Source: Deferribacteraceae bacterium V6Fe1
GTDB lineage: Bacteria > Chrysiogenota > Deferribacteres > Deferribacterales > Deferrivibrionaceae
Direction of reading: 5' to 3'
NCBI GenBank assembly: GCA_022813675.1
Contig: CP063375.1
Location: 942,001 to 1,006,000 of the forward strand
Length of the DNA: 64,000 nt
Each line of letters opens with the position of its first letter. Position 1 is the stretch's first letter. The translations under genes were made by a program, and so were the position numbers. Of the stretch, positions 44,475 through 53,243 are shown piece after piece. The notes beneath the pieces were generated by a model. That model was not told where the DNA came from, did no database searches, and saw only the letters and a list, made by a program, of their open reading frames with translations.

Positions 44475-44912
44475 ATGAGGAATTGGAAGGATTTGATTGT
44501 TTGGCAGGAGTGCCATAAGCTGGTGATTGAAATTTATAATTTGATGAAAAGTTTTCCAAAGGATGAAACGTTTGGATTATGCTCTCAAATAAAAAGAGCG
44601 GCAGTTTCAATTCCAACAAATATTGTAGAAGGACACTCAAAAAGCTCAAATAAAGAATTTGTAAGATTTTTGTATATTTCTAGAGGTTCTTTAGAAGAAT
44701 TGAAATATTTACTTTATTTATCTAAGGATTTAGGATTTATTAATCTACAAGACTATGGATTATTAGAGGAAAAATTATCCAAAATTGGCTATCTTTTAAA
44801 TAATTTTATGAAATCACTAAACAAAACCTCTACAACCTCTAATACTTCTACAACCTCTAAAACCTCTACAACCTTTACTAACCTTAAATTAGCGGAACTT
44901 CCCAATGAATAA
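44475..44912 (+). CDS. four-helix bundle protein (S23/IVS type), copy B
   Basis: Family motifs WKDLIVWQECHKLVIEIYNL, CSQIKRAAVSIPTNIVEGHSKSSNKEFVRFLYISRGSLEEL. It is a distinct lineage from copies A and C. The ATG at 44475 is preferred: upstream is only repeat. The last 30 residues (NKTSTTSNTSTTSKTSTTF) are read through the right-hand repeat tract, so the original stop has been lost or the tail is repeat-made. The stop overlaps fcl by 8 bases. No function shown; perhaps tied to the repeats that flank it. Confidence 0.88.
   Translation: MRNWKDLIVWQECHKLVIEIYNLMKSFPKDETFGLCSQIKRAAVSIPTNIVEGHSKSSNKEFVRFLYISRGSLEELKYLLYLSKDLGFINLQDYGLLEEKLSKIGYLLNNFMKSLNKTSTTSNTSTTSKTSTTFTNLKLAELPNE
44822..44890 (+). 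repeat. right repeat flank of the four-helix gene at 44.5 kb
   Basis: ACCTCTACA-type 9-base units (ACCTCTACA, ACCTCTAAT, ACTTCTACA, ACCTCTAAA, ACCTCTACA, ACCTTTACT) coding a Ser/Thr-rich tail. Reverse complement AGAGGTT matches the start of the left flank (AGAGGTTAATA). Confidence 0.75.
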
Positions 44913-46122
44913 GAATAGCAAAATAGCAGTTTTTGGAGCAACTGGCCTTGTGGGCAGCGCTATTGTGCGAAAATTGTTTGAAAAAGGATATACAAATATT
45001 ATTGCAAATTATCATAACAGAAAGCCAAATAATTCAACATTCAACATTCAACATTCAACATTAAATACAAATTCTATCGAGTGGATAAGGTTAGACTTAT
45101 TGGATTTTGTTGCTGTAAAAGAATTTTTTGAAGCAAAAAGACCAGAGTTTGTATTTCTTGCTGCAGCAAAAGTTGGAGGAATAGTTGCAAATAATACTTA
45201 CAGAGCCGACTTTATATATGAAAACCTTCAGATTCAAAATAATGTTATCCATAATGCATATAAATATGGGGTTAAAAAATTACTTTTTTTAGGTAGTACC
45301 TGTATCTATCCGAAGGAATGCCCTCAGCCAATCAAAGAGGAATACCTTCTAACAGGTCCACTTGAATATACAAATGAACCATATGCCATAGCAAAAATAG
45401 CAGGCATTAAGATGTGTGAGAGCTTTAATCTTCAATATGGCACAAACTTCATCTCAGTAATGCCAACAAATCTTTATGGAGAAAATGACAACTTTGACCT
45501 TGAAAAATCTCATGTCCTGCCAGCTCTTATTAGAAAGATACATCTTGGGAAATGTTTAGAAGAAGAAAACTTTGAAGCTATAAGAAAAGATTTGGATAAA
45601 AATCCAATTGAAGGTGTAGATGGAAGAGCAAGTAAAGAAGAGATTTTAAACATATTAAAAAATTATGGTATTTCATTCAAAATTCAAAATTCAAAATTCA
45701 AAATTTCCGTAGAAATTTGGGGATCGGGAGAACCGAGACGCGAATTTCTATGGAGTGATGATATGGCAGATGCCTGTGTGTATCTTATGGAGCAAGTCAA
45801 TTTCGAAGATATCATTAAACAAAACAATTCAACACTCAAAATTCAACATTCAACATTATCAAATGAGTTTTTTAACGAAGGTAGAAACACTCATATTAAT
45901 ATCGGCACCGGCAAAGATATCTCTATAAAGGATTTAGCATATCTAATAAAAGATATTATTGGCTTTAAAGGTGACTTTTGCTTTAATACACAAAAACCAG
46001 ATGGGACGATGAGAAAAGTGACAGATGTGAGCAAGCTACACTCTCTTGGATGGAAGCATAAGGTAGAGTTGGAAGAGGGGATTAAGAGGGTTTATGGGTG
46101 GTATTTGGAGAATGAGAAGTAA
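44905..46122 (+). CDS. fcl: GDP-L-fucose synthase
   Basis: Epimerase/reductase giving GDP-L-fucose from the gmd product. Motifs: AVFGATGLVGSAIVRKL, FLAAAKVGGIVANNTYRADFI, FLGSTCIYPKECPQPIKEEYLLTGPLEYTNEPYAIAKIAGIK with catalytic Tyr and Lys, PTNLYGENDNFD, VWGSGEPRREFL-like block. At 405 residues it is about 90 longer than typical. Three heptamer-coded inserts and a lengthened segment near 205-255 account for this. All inserts are in frame. Confidence 0.92.
   Translation: MNKNSKIAVFGATGLVGSAIVRKLFEKGYTNIIANYHNRKPNNSTFNIQHSTLNTNSIEWIRLDLLDFVAVKEFFEAKRPEFVFLAAAKVGGIVANNTYRADFIYENLQIQNNVIHNAYKYGVKKLLFLGSTCIYPKECPQPIKEEYLLTGPLEYTNEPYAIAKIAGIKMCESFNLQYGTNFISVMPTNLYGENDNFDLEKSHVLPALIRKIHLGKCLEEENFEAIRKDLDKNPIEGVDGRASKEEILNILKNYGISFKIQNSKFKISVEIWGSGEPRREFLWSDDMADACVYLMEQVNFEDIIKQNNSTLKIQHSTLSNEFFNEGRNTHINIGTGKDISIKDLAYLIKDIIGFKGDFCFNTQKPDGTMRKVTDVSKLHSLGWKHKVELEEGIKRVYGWYLENEK
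45029..45075 (+). repeat. in-frame heptamer insertion 1 in fcl
   Basis: Four near-perfect ATTCAAC units coding NNSTFNIQHSTLNTNS before the conserved LDLLD segment. Confidence 0.8.
45674..45705 (+). repeat. in-frame heptamer insertion 2 in fcl
   Basis: Four perfect AATTCAA-type units (ATTCAAA repeated) coding FKIQNSKFKI before the WGSGEPRREFLW block. Confidence 0.8.
45826..45860 (+). repeat. in-frame heptamer insertion 3 in fcl
   Basis: ATTCAAC, ACTCAAA, ATTCAAC, ATTCAAC, ATTATCA coding NSTLKIQHSTLS, before the HINIGTG block. Confidence 0.8.
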
Positions 46123-46185
46123 AAGGTGAGAGGGAAGAGGTAAGAAGTGAGAAGTAAGAAGTGAGAAGTGAAATGTGAGAGAGTT
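46122..46185 (+). repeat. left heptamer flank of the four-helix gene at 46.2 kb
   Basis: GTGAGAG, GGAAGAG, GTAAGAA, GTGAGAA, GTAAGAA, GTGAGAA, GTGAAAT, GTGAGAG. Its inverse (TTCTCAC/TTTCACG) follows the gene. Confidence 0.85.
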
Positions 46186-46548
46186 ATGAAAACACATAAG
46201 GATTTGGATGCATGGAAGGAGGCTATAATATTGGTAAAAGAAATATATGGGTTAACTTTATCTTTTCCTAAAGAAGAAATATATGGTTTGACTTCTCAGA
46301 TTAGAAGATGTGCGGTTTCAATTCCAAGTAATATAGCAGAAGGTGCAGCTAGAAATAGCACCAAGGAGTTTATACAGTTTTTATATATTGCATTAGGATC
46401 ATGCGCTGAGTTAGATACTCAATTGATAATTGCAAAAGAATTAGGATATATTAACGAAGAATGTCTGGAATTGTTTAGCAAAATAGAAAGAATTAAAAGT
46501 AAGATTTTAGGACTCATCAGGTATCTGAGGAACAAAAATGTCAAATAA
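46186..46548 (+). CDS. four-helix bundle protein (S23/IVS type), copy C
   Basis: A 120-residue family member: THKDLDAWKEAIILVKEIYGLT, SQIRRCAVSIPSNIAEGAARNSTKEFIQFLYIALGSCAELDTQLIIAKELGYI. ATG at 46186; the frame open upstream of it is repeat. Inverted GTGAGAA/TTCTCAC tracts flank it at once on both sides, the clearest example of the arrangement in the window. Function unknown. Confidence 0.9.
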   Translation: MKTHKDLDAWKEAIILVKEIYGLTLSFPKEEIYGLTSQIRRCAVSIPSNIAEGAARNSTKEFIQFLYIALGSCAELDTQLIIAKELGYINEECLELFSKIERIKSKILGLIRYLRNKNVK

Positions 46549-46783
46549 CATTTCACGTTTCACATCTCACTTCTCACGTTTCACTTCTCACGTTCAACGT
46601 TTAATGACTCATCCCGGCTTCTGCCGCTACAGTGCAAACACTGCCTGGCTTTTTGCAGAAAAAATTTTACGTATGGTTGTGGGGCTTTTTGTAGGAGTTT
46701 GGGTTGCGAGGTATCTTGGACCTAGCAAATACTGGCTTTTAAGTTATCAAACAGATTGTGGAAAATATATAAAGATTTGCTAA
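46538..46783 (+). pseudogene. 5' remnant of a wzx-type O-antigen flippase
   Basis: After a repeat-coded start the frame reads HPGFCRYSANTAWLFAEKILRMVVGLFVGVWVARYLGPSKY, the beginning of a polysaccharide flippase of the MATE/MVF type. The match ends near 46735 and the rest is unrelated. The 35 bases after that lead to the rfbF ribosome site. The break marks where the tyvelose cassette replaced the older genes; a complete flippase lies at 51.9 kb. Confidence 0.8.
46543..46605 (+). repeat. right heptamer flank of the four-helix gene at 46.2 kb
   Basis: CATTTCA, CGTTTCA, CATCTCA, CTTCTCA, CGTTTCA, CTTCTCA, CGTTCAA, CGTTTAA: reverse complement of the left flank units. Read through in the next frame it supplies the N-terminal SRFTSHFSRFTSH of a truncated flippase gene. 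Confidence 0.85.
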
Positions 46784-46817
46784 AATCATTTAGATTAAAT
46801 GTAGGAGGAGATTTTAA

Positions 46818-47591
46818 ATGAAAGTAGTTATACTCGCTGGTGGATTTGGAACAAGATTAAGTGAAGAGACTGATGTAAAACCAAAGCCTATGGTAGAAAT
46901 AGGAGGAAAACCTATTTTATGGCATATCATGAAGATTTATTCTGCTTATGGTTTTAATGATTTCATCATATGTCTTGGATATAAGGGTTATATAATAAAG
47001 GAATATTTCGCAAATTATTTCCTTCATATGTCAGATGTGACAATAGATTTGAAAAATAACCAAATGGAGATACATAATGTAAAAGCAGAACCATGGAAGG
47101 TAACGCTTGTGGATACAGGATTAAACACAATGACAGGTGGACGAATAAAAAGAATTCAGTCTTATATTATGAATGAAACATTTATGTTAACGTATGGTGA
47201 TGGTGTGGGGGATATAAACATAAAAGAGCTTTTAGAATTTCATAAAAAGCATGGCAAATATGCAACACTTACAGCTGTTCAACCATCAGGAAGATTTGGA
47301 GCGTTGGATTTAAATGAAAATGAAGTTAAAGCATTTGAAGAGAAACCTAAAGGGGATGGATCTTGGATAAATGGAGGATTTTTTGTCCTTCAACCTCAAA
47401 TTTTTGATTATATTAAGGGAGATGATACAATTTGGGAAAAAGAACCTCTTGAAAATCTTGCAAAAGCTGGACAACTTATTTCCTATAAACATACAGGTTT
47501 TTGGAAGCCAATGGATACATTAAGAGATAAAAGAGAATTGGAAGCTTTATGGCAATCAAAAAATGCACCTTGGAAGGTATGGAATGAGTAA
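46818..47591 (+). CDS. rfbF: glucose-1-phosphate cytidylyltransferase
   Basis: Makes CDP-glucose from CTP and glucose-1-phosphate, opening the CDP-3,6-dideoxyhexose pathway. Nucleotidyltransferase motif VVILAGGFGTRLSEETDVKPKPMVEIGGKPILWHIMKIYS and MLTYGDGVGDINI, with NGGFFVLQPQIFDYI; length 257 equals RfbF/DdhA. GGAGGAG precedes the ATG. The stop overlaps rfbG by 8 bases. From here to 54.2 kb the DNA is more AT-rich with heavy AAA/ATA/AGA use and has no heptamer tracts. Confidence 0.95.
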   Translation: MKVVILAGGFGTRLSEETDVKPKPMVEIGGKPILWHIMKIYSAYGFNDFIICLGYKGYIIKEYFANYFLHMSDVTIDLKNNQMEIHNVKAEPWKVTLVDTGLNTMTGGRIKRIQSYIMNETFMLTYGDGVGDINIKELLEFHKKHGKYATLTAVQPSGRFGALDLNENEVKAFEEKPKGDGSWINGGFFVLQPQIFDYIKGDDTIWEKEPLENLAKAGQLISYKHTGFWKPMDTLRDKRELEALWQSKNAPWKVWNE

Positions 47592-48705
47592 TTTTGAAAA
47601 TTTATTTAACGGTATTTATAAAAATAAAACTATTTTAGTAACAGGACACACAGGATTTAAAGGTAGTTGGCTTGTTTTTTGGCTTTTGCAAATGAAAGCA
47701 AAAGTTATAGGATATTCAAAAGATATTCCATCAAATCCTAATCATTTTGAATTATTGCAAAAAAATGGACTTTTAGTAAATTTACTAGATATAAGAGGAG
47801 ATATTAGAGATAATGAAAAATTAGAAGAAGTTTTTATGAATTATAAACCTGATATAGTGTTTCATCTTGCAGCTCAGCCATTGGTTAGATATTCTTATGA
47901 AAATCCTATTGAAACATACGAGACTAATGTAATTGGGACATTAAAAGTATTTGAAGCTTGTAGAAAAGTAAGAGTAAAAGCAATAGTAAATATTACCAGT
48001 GATAAGTGTTATGAAAACAGAGAATGGGTTTGGGGATATAGAGAAAACGATCCAATGGGTGGATATGATCCATACAGCTCAAGTAAAGGTTGCGCCGAGC
48101 TTATAACCACAAGTTATAGGAATTCATTTTTTAATTTAAAAGAGTATGGTAAGACGCATAACACATTGCTTGCAAGCTGTAGAGCAGGAAATGTAATAGG
48201 TGGAGGTGATTGGGCAAAAGACAGGCTTATCACAGATATTATGGTAGCAGTTAGCAAAAATGAAAAAGTAAAAATTAGAAACCCAAAGGCAACAAGGCCT
48301 TGGCAACATGTCCTTGAACCACTCAGTGGTTATTTAATGATTGGACAAAAACTTTTAGAAGGTAAAAAAGAATTTGCAGAAGGTTGGAATTTTGGGCCAT
48401 CAGATGAAGGGGCGATTACTGTTGAAGAAGTAGTTAAAAATATTAAACAATACTGGGAAAAGATAGATTATGAACTCAATACTGATGAAAAACATCCACA
48501 TGAAGCAAATCTTTTAAAACTAGATTGTTCAAAAGCACATATCAAACTAAAATGGAAAGATGTTTGGGATAGTCAAAAAACTTTTGAAGTTACAACAAAC
48601 TGGTACAAAGCATTTTATGAAAAAAATATTATACTTACCTTAAAAGATTTAGAAGATTATATTATAGATGCAAAATCAAAACATATTGAATGGGCAGTAC
48701 AATGA
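47584..48705 (+). CDS. rfbG: CDP-glucose 4,6-dehydratase
   Basis: Converts CDP-glucose to CDP-4-keto-6-deoxyglucose. Extended SDR: TILVTGHTGFKGSWLVFWLL, HLAAQPLVRYSYENPIETYETNVIGTLKV, TSDKCYENREWVWGYRENDPMGGYDPYSSSKGCAELI with catalytic Tyr and Lys, CRAGNVIGGGDWAKDRLI. The ATG at 47584 inside the rfbF end (ATGAGTAA) is the translation-coupled start; the open frame is 21 bases longer. Ends ATGA-overlapped with the next gene. Confidence 0.95.
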   Translation: MSNFENLFNGIYKNKTILVTGHTGFKGSWLVFWLLQMKAKVIGYSKDIPSNPNHFELLQKNGLLVNLLDIRGDIRDNEKLEEVFMNYKPDIVFHLAAQPLVRYSYENPIETYETNVIGTLKVFEACRKVRVKAIVNITSDKCYENREWVWGYRENDPMGGYDPYSSSKGCAELITTSYRNSFFNLKEYGKTHNTLLASCRAGNVIGGGDWAKDRLITDIMVAVSKNEKVKIRNPKATRPWQHVLEPLSGYLMIGQKLLEGKKEFAEGWNFGPSDEGAITVEEVVKNIKQYWEKIDYELNTDEKHPHEANLLKLDCSKAHIKLKWKDVWDSQKTFEVTTNWYKAFYEKNIILTLKDLEDYIIDAKSKHIEWAVQ

Positions 48706-49577
48706 CCATACTTTTAACAGGCGCTACAGGTTTTTTAGGTGGTCATCTATTAGAAAGACTTTTACAATTAGATTATAATGTAGTGATCTTAAAAAGAAGC
48801 TTTTCCAATACCTGGCGAATAAACCACCTTTTAGATAAAGTTAAAAGTTATAATATAGATATAGTAAATTTTGAAAAACCTTTTAAAGAAAACAAAATTG
48901 ATGTAGTTATCCATACCTCTGCGAGTTACGGAAGAAAAAAAGAAAAAGTATCAGATATTGTAAATACAAATCTTATGTTTTCTTTGAGACTTTTAGAGAC
49001 AGCTACATTTTTCAATACTGATACATTTTTCAATACTGATACATTATTAAATAAGTATCTAAATCATTATTCTTTATCTAAAAAGCAGTTTATAGAATGG
49101 TTAAAATATTTTAGCTATAAGATAAAAGTTATAAATCTAAAGATAGAACATATGTATGGCCCAAAAGATGATGAAACAAAATTTGTAACTTGGTTAATAA
49201 ATCAAATGTTGCAAAATGTTTCAAGTATTGATTTTACAGAAGGAAAACAAAAAAGGGATTTTATATATATAGATGATGTTGTTGATGTATATTTGTTAAT
49301 GTTGGAAAAATATAAAGATTTTAAATCATTTACCGAATTTGATGTAGGAACAGGAAGCCAAATAGAACTTAAAGAGTTTATATTGAAGATTTATAATGAA
49401 GTAAAAAAAATAAAAAATATAAATACACAATTAAATTTTGGAGTTTTACCATATAGAGAAGGTGAATTTATGGAAATAAATGAAAATGTAAAGCCACTTT
49501 ATGAATTGGGATGGAAACCAAAAATATCATTAGAAGAGGGTATAAAAAATACTATAAAAGGGATATTAAATGGGTAA
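48702..49577 (+). CDS. CDP-paratose synthase-like reductase
   Basis: SDR of about 291 residues: ILLTGATGFLGGHLLERLL, VVIHTSASYGRK, NTDTLLNKYLNHYSLSKKQFIEWL with catalytic Tyr/Lys, LKIEHMYGPKDDE, RDFIYIDDVVDVYL. This is the RfbJ (abequose) / RfbS (paratose) type, reducing CDP-4-keto-3,6-dideoxyglucose. Because a CDP-paratose 2-epimerase gene follows, paratose synthase is the better guess. An 18-base duplication (ACATTTTTCAATACTGAT twice) repeats the FFNTDT residues just before the active site. Confidence 0.85.
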   Translation: MTILLTGATGFLGGHLLERLLQLDYNVVILKRSFSNTWRINHLLDKVKSYNIDIVNFEKPFKENKIDVVIHTSASYGRKKEKVSDIVNTNLMFSLRLLETATFFNTDTFFNTDTLLNKYLNHYSLSKKQFIEWLKYFSYKIKVINLKIEHMYGPKDDETKFVTWLINQMLQNVSSIDFTEGKQKRDFIYIDDVVDVYLLMLEKYKDFKSFTEFDVGTGSQIELKEFILKIYNEVKKIKNINTQLNFGVLPYREGEFMEINENVKPLYELGWKPKISLEEGIKNTIKGILNG

Positions 49578-50904
49578 GAAAGAACAATTAAAAAAAGAAA
49601 TTTTAGAAAAAGTAAAAGAATATTATGAATTAGTGCATAAACCAGCTCAAAGTCAAAAATTTATAGAAGGAAAAAGTAGAGTTAATTATGCAGGAAGAGT
49701 TTTTGATGACAATGAAATGATTAATTTAGTAGATAGTGGCTTAGATTTTTGGTTAACTTATGGAAAATATTCAAAAGAATTTGAAAAGAAGTTAGCTAAT
49801 TTTCTTGGAGTAAGATTTAGTTTAACTGTAAATAGTGGAAGTAGTGCAAATTTACTTGCTTTTTTTGCTTTAACTTCACCACTGCTAAAAGATAGGCGAA
49901 TAAAAAGAGATGATGAAGTTATCACTGTTGCTGCTGGTTTTCCTACAACAATTGCGCCAATAGTTCAATATGGGGCAGTTCCTGTATTTGTAGATATGGA
50001 ATTAGAGACTTTTAATATTGATGTAAGTCAAATAGAAAAAGCAATAACACCAAAAACGAAAGCCATAATGATAGCCCATACTCTTGGGAATCCATTTAAT
50101 ATTGAAAAAGTGAAAGACATTTGTGATAAGTATAATTTATGGTTAATTGAAGATAATTGTGACGCACTTGGCTCTAAATACAAAGGTAAATATACTGGGA
50201 CATGGGGAGACATAGGAACAAGTAGTTTTTATCCTCCTCATCATATAACTATGGGAGAAGGTGGAGCAGTTTATACAAATAATCCACTTCTAAAAAAAAT
50301 ACTTCTTTCAATGAGAGATTGGGGAAGAGATTGTTGGTGTGAAAGTGGAGTAGATAATACATGCGGACATAGATTTACTCAAAAATTTGGAAAACTTCCA
50401 TTAGGATATGATCATAAATATGTATATTCTCATTTTGGATTTAATTTAAAAATTACAGATATGCAAGCAGCGATTGGTGTTGCTCAACTTGAAAAACTTC
50501 CTGAGTTTATTAAAAAAAGACAAAAAAATTGGCAAATGCTTTATGATGGATTAAAAGATATTGATGAATTTATTTTAGTTAAACCTCAAAAAGATAGTGA
50601 AATAAGCTGGTTTGGTTTTTTAATAACACTGAAAGATGGAGTTAAATTTTCAAGAAACGATTTAGTTAAATATCTTGAAGATAATAATATTCAAACAAGA
50701 AATCTTTTTGCTGGGAATATGTTAAAACATCCAATGTTTGAAAGTTTAGAAGAAAATAGAGACTACAGAGTCATAGGAGACTTACCAAATACAGATAAGA
50801 TTATGAATGATAGTTTTTGGATTGGTGTTTATCCGGGTATGAGTGAGGAGGCGATTGATTATATGATCGAAAAAATAAATAAATTTGTAGAGGTAAACAA
50901 ATGA
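49570..50904 (+). CDS. rfbH: CDP-4-keto-6-deoxyglucose 3-dehydrase (E1)
   Basis: PMP- and [2Fe-2S]-dependent C3 dehydrase of dideoxysugar synthesis. It has aminotransferase fold but the PLP lysine is replaced by histidine ([12 protein letters not shown], His224), the hallmark of E1. The cluster pattern C-x57-C-x1-C-x7-C is exact at Cys197, 255, 257 and 265 ([12 protein letters not shown]). Length 444. The reductase partner (E3, RfbI/DdhD) is not in the window. Overlaps both neighbours. Confidence 0.95.
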   Translation: MGKKEQLKKEILEKVKEYYELVHKPAQSQKFIEGKSRVNYAGRVFDDNEMINLVDSGLDFWLTYGKYSKEFEKKLANFLGVRFSLTVNSGSSANLLAFFALTSPLLKDRRIKRDDEVITVAAGFPTTIAPIVQYGAVPVFVDMELETFNIDVSQIEKAITPKTKAIMIAHTLGNPFNIEKVKDICDKYNLWLIEDNCDALGSKYKGKYTGTWGDIGTSSFYPPHHITMGEGGAVYTNNPLLKKILLSMRDWGRDCWCESGVDNTCGHRFTQKFGKLPLGYDHKYVYSHFGFNLKITDMQAAIGVAQLEKLPEFIKKRQKNWQMLYDGLKDIDEFILVKPQKDSEISWFGFLITLKDGVKFSRNDLVKYLEDNNIQTRNLFAGNMLKHPMFESLEENRDYRVIGDLPNTDKIMNDSFWIGVYPGMSEEAIDYMIEKINKFVEVNK

Positions 50905-51920
50905 AATATTTGATAACAGGAGGATGTGGTTTTTTAGGATCAAACATTGCAAGTGAAATATTAAAAAGAGGAGCTAAACTCATAATTTTTGATTCACTGT
51001 ATAGATATGGCAGCTATCAAAACCTTGAATGGCTCAAATCTCAAGGTGAGTTTGTGTTTATACATGGCGATATACGCAATGCTAATGATGTTGAAAACAC
51101 TATAAAAATCTATAAGCCGGATGTAATCTATCATCTTGCTGGTCAAGTAGCCATGACTACTTCAATTGCTGATCCTCGTATGGATTTTGAAGTAAATGCT
51201 GGAGGGAGCTTTAATCTTTTAAATGCAGTAAGGCTATATAATCCTGAAAGTATAGTCATTTACTCATCAACTAATAAAGTCTATGGTGATTTAGAGCAAT
51301 TTACATATGAAGAGACAGAAACTAGATATAAATGTATAGATAAACCAAACGGATTTGACGAATCAACATCCCTTGATTTTCATTCACCTTATGGATGTTC
51401 TAAAGGAGCAGCAGATCAGTATATGCTTGATTTTTATAGAATTTATGGAATAAAAACGGTTGTTTTTAGACACTCATCCATGTATGGAGGTAGACAGTTT
51501 GCTACTTATGATCAAGGCTGGGTAGGATGGTTTATCCAAAAAGCTGTAGAGATTAAGCAAGGTAAACTAAAAGAACCATTTACTATTTCAGGGAATGGTA
51601 AACAAGTAAGAGATTTATTGTATGCAACCGATTGTGTAGATTTATATTTAAAAGCTTCAGAAAAAATAGAAGACATAAAAGGAAAAGTTTTTAATATTGG
51701 TGGTGGGATTGAAAACTCTTCATCATTGCTTGAACTATTTTCATTTTTGGAACAAGAGCTTGATATAAAAACTACATATACAAAACTACCACCAAGAGAA
51801 AGTGATCAAAAAGTTTTTATTGCTGATATATCAAAAGCAAAAGAGCTTATAGGCTGGGAACCAAAGGTTTCTAAGGAAGATGGCATTAGAAAAATGATTG
51901 AGTGGGTAAGAGGAAAATAA
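50901..51920 (+). CDS. tyv: CDP-paratose 2-epimerase (CDP-tyvelose synthase)
   Basis: Converts CDP-paratose to CDP-tyvelose. Extended SDR of 339 residues: [118 protein letters not shown]. These blocks are typical of RfbE/Tyv. It completes a tyvelose pathway with the four genes before it. ATGA overlap with rfbH. Confidence 0.92.
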   Translation: MKYLITGGCGFLGSNIASEILKRGAKLIIFDSLYRYGSYQNLEWLKSQGEFVFIHGDIRNANDVENTIKIYKPDVIYHLAGQVAMTTSIADPRMDFEVNAGGSFNLLNAVRLYNPESIVIYSSTNKVYGDLEQFTYEETETRYKCIDKPNGFDESTSLDFHSPYGCSKGAADQYMLDFYRIYGIKTVVFRHSSMYGGRQFATYDQGWVGWFIQKAVEIKQGKLKEPFTISGNGKQVRDLLYATDCVDLYLKASEKIEDIKGKVFNIGGGIENSSSLLELFSFLEQELDIKTTYTKLPPRESDQKVFIADISKAKELIGWEPKVSKEDGIRKMIEWVRGK

Positions 51921-53243
51921 TTGAGCTACAGAATGTTTGAAAATAGAACAAAAAACTATTTTAAGCAGGTAAGAGGTTCGTTGATATTTAAATTATTGTC
52001 CATTATAAGTAGTTTTTTAATCATTTCTTTAATGATAAAGTATTTAGGGAAAGAGCAATATGGAATATGGAGTACACTTCTTTCAATTGTTTCATGGGTA
52101 GTTCTTTTTGATGTAGGTATTGGCAATGGATTAAGAAACAAAATATCCGAATCTCTTGCGAAAGATGATAAAAAAGAAGCGCAAAATTACATATCAGCAG
52201 CTTATGTAATTATAGGACTTATCTCGATGTTTTTATTAGGTATTTTTTTAGTAATAAGTAATTTTATATCTTGGCAAAATGTTTTTAATACTTCTATCCT
52301 TTCAAATAGTGAATTAAAGGATATTGTTAACATAACAGCAGTTTTTTTATTTGTTAATTTTTGGCTAAGTCTCATTAATCAGGTATTTAATGGTTTGCAA
52401 AAAACTTCGATAGTAGTTTTTAATCAGTTTCTATCGAATGCTTTTGCTTTAATCTCTGTATATATTCTTTACTCATATTTTGAAAGTTCGCTTTTTAACT
52501 TGGCGTTTGTGTATGGAATGTCTTTAGTTATGTCAAGTCTCTTATTGTCATTATGGTTTTATGGTAAAAATAGAGATTTAGTTCCAAGAATCAAAAATTA
52601 TGGGAAAAAATATGTTAAATCCATTACATCATTGGGCTTTCAATTTTTTATTATACAAATAGCGGTCATTGTAATATTTACAACTGATAAGATTTTAATA
52701 ACCCAATTGTTTGGACCAGAGTATGTAGCAAGTTATGATGTAGTTTTTAAACTCTTTAGTGTTATAACTATTGTCCATTCATTACTCATGGCGCCTTTGT
52801 GGTCTGCTTACAGTGATGCTTATCATAGAGAGGATTTTGCTTGGATTAGAAAAACTATTAAAAATCAACTAAAATTATATGCTCTTTTTGTGTTAGGAAC
52901 TATTGTACTGATATTTTTGGCAAAAAAAATTATATATCTGTGGATAGGTAATAGTGTGCAAGTAGATAATATGTTGATTATAGCAATGGGAGCTTTTGTA
53001 TTAGTCTCTACTTGGAATAATTTATTTGCATATTTTATAAATGCAACCAACAATTTAAAGATACAAATAATTACTTCAATTATAGCTATGATTATAAATA
53101 TTCCACTTTCAATCTTCATTGTAAAAAAATATAACATAGGTACTTATGGTATTGTAATTGGTACAATTATATCATTATTATTTTTTGCAGTTTTTGGTTC
53201 TGTACAATCATTTAAATTAATAAAGGTTCAGCATGCAGAATAA
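51921..53243 (+). CDS. wzx: O-antigen flippase Wzx
   Basis: Polytopic membrane protein (440 residues, about 12 segments) of the MVF/PST flippase family that moves lipid-linked repeat units across the inner membrane. N-terminal LIFKLLSIISSFLIISLMIKYLGKEQYGIWSTLLSIVSWVVLFDVGIGNGLRNKI is characteristic. The TTG start directly follows the tyv stop with AGAGGA upstream; an ATG 12 bases on is the alternative. It replaces the broken flippase gene at 46.6 kb. Confidence 0.87.
   Translation: MSYRMFENRTKNYFKQVRGSLIFKLLSIISSFLIISLMIKYLGKEQYGIWSTLLSIVSWVVLFDVGIGNGLRNKISESLAKDDKKEAQNYISAAYVIIGLISMFLLGIFLVISNFISWQNVFNTSILSNSELKDIVNITAVFLFVNFWLSLINQVFNGLQKTSIVVFNQFLSNAFALISVYILYSYFESSLFNLAFVYGMSLVMSSLLLSLWFYGKNRDLVPRIKNYGKKYVKSITSLGFQFFIIQIAVIVIFTTDKILITQLFGPEYVASYDVVFKLFSVITIVHSLLMAPLWSAYSDAYHREDFAWIRKTIKNQLKLYALFVLGTIVLIFLAKKIIYLWIGNSVQVDNMLIIAMGAFVLVSTWNNLFAYFINATNNLKIQIITSIIAMIINIPLSIFIVKKYNIGTYGIVIGTIISLLFFAVFGSVQSFKLIKVQHAE

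Noticed and set aside
44475-44912. 23S rRNA intervening sequence
   Set aside because: The protein family is the one found in such sequences, but no rRNA sequence lies on either side.
40637-46548. Diversity-generating retroelement (four-helix genes as Avd)
   Set aside because: No reverse transcriptase and no template/variable repeat pair with adenine-specific differences was found nearby.
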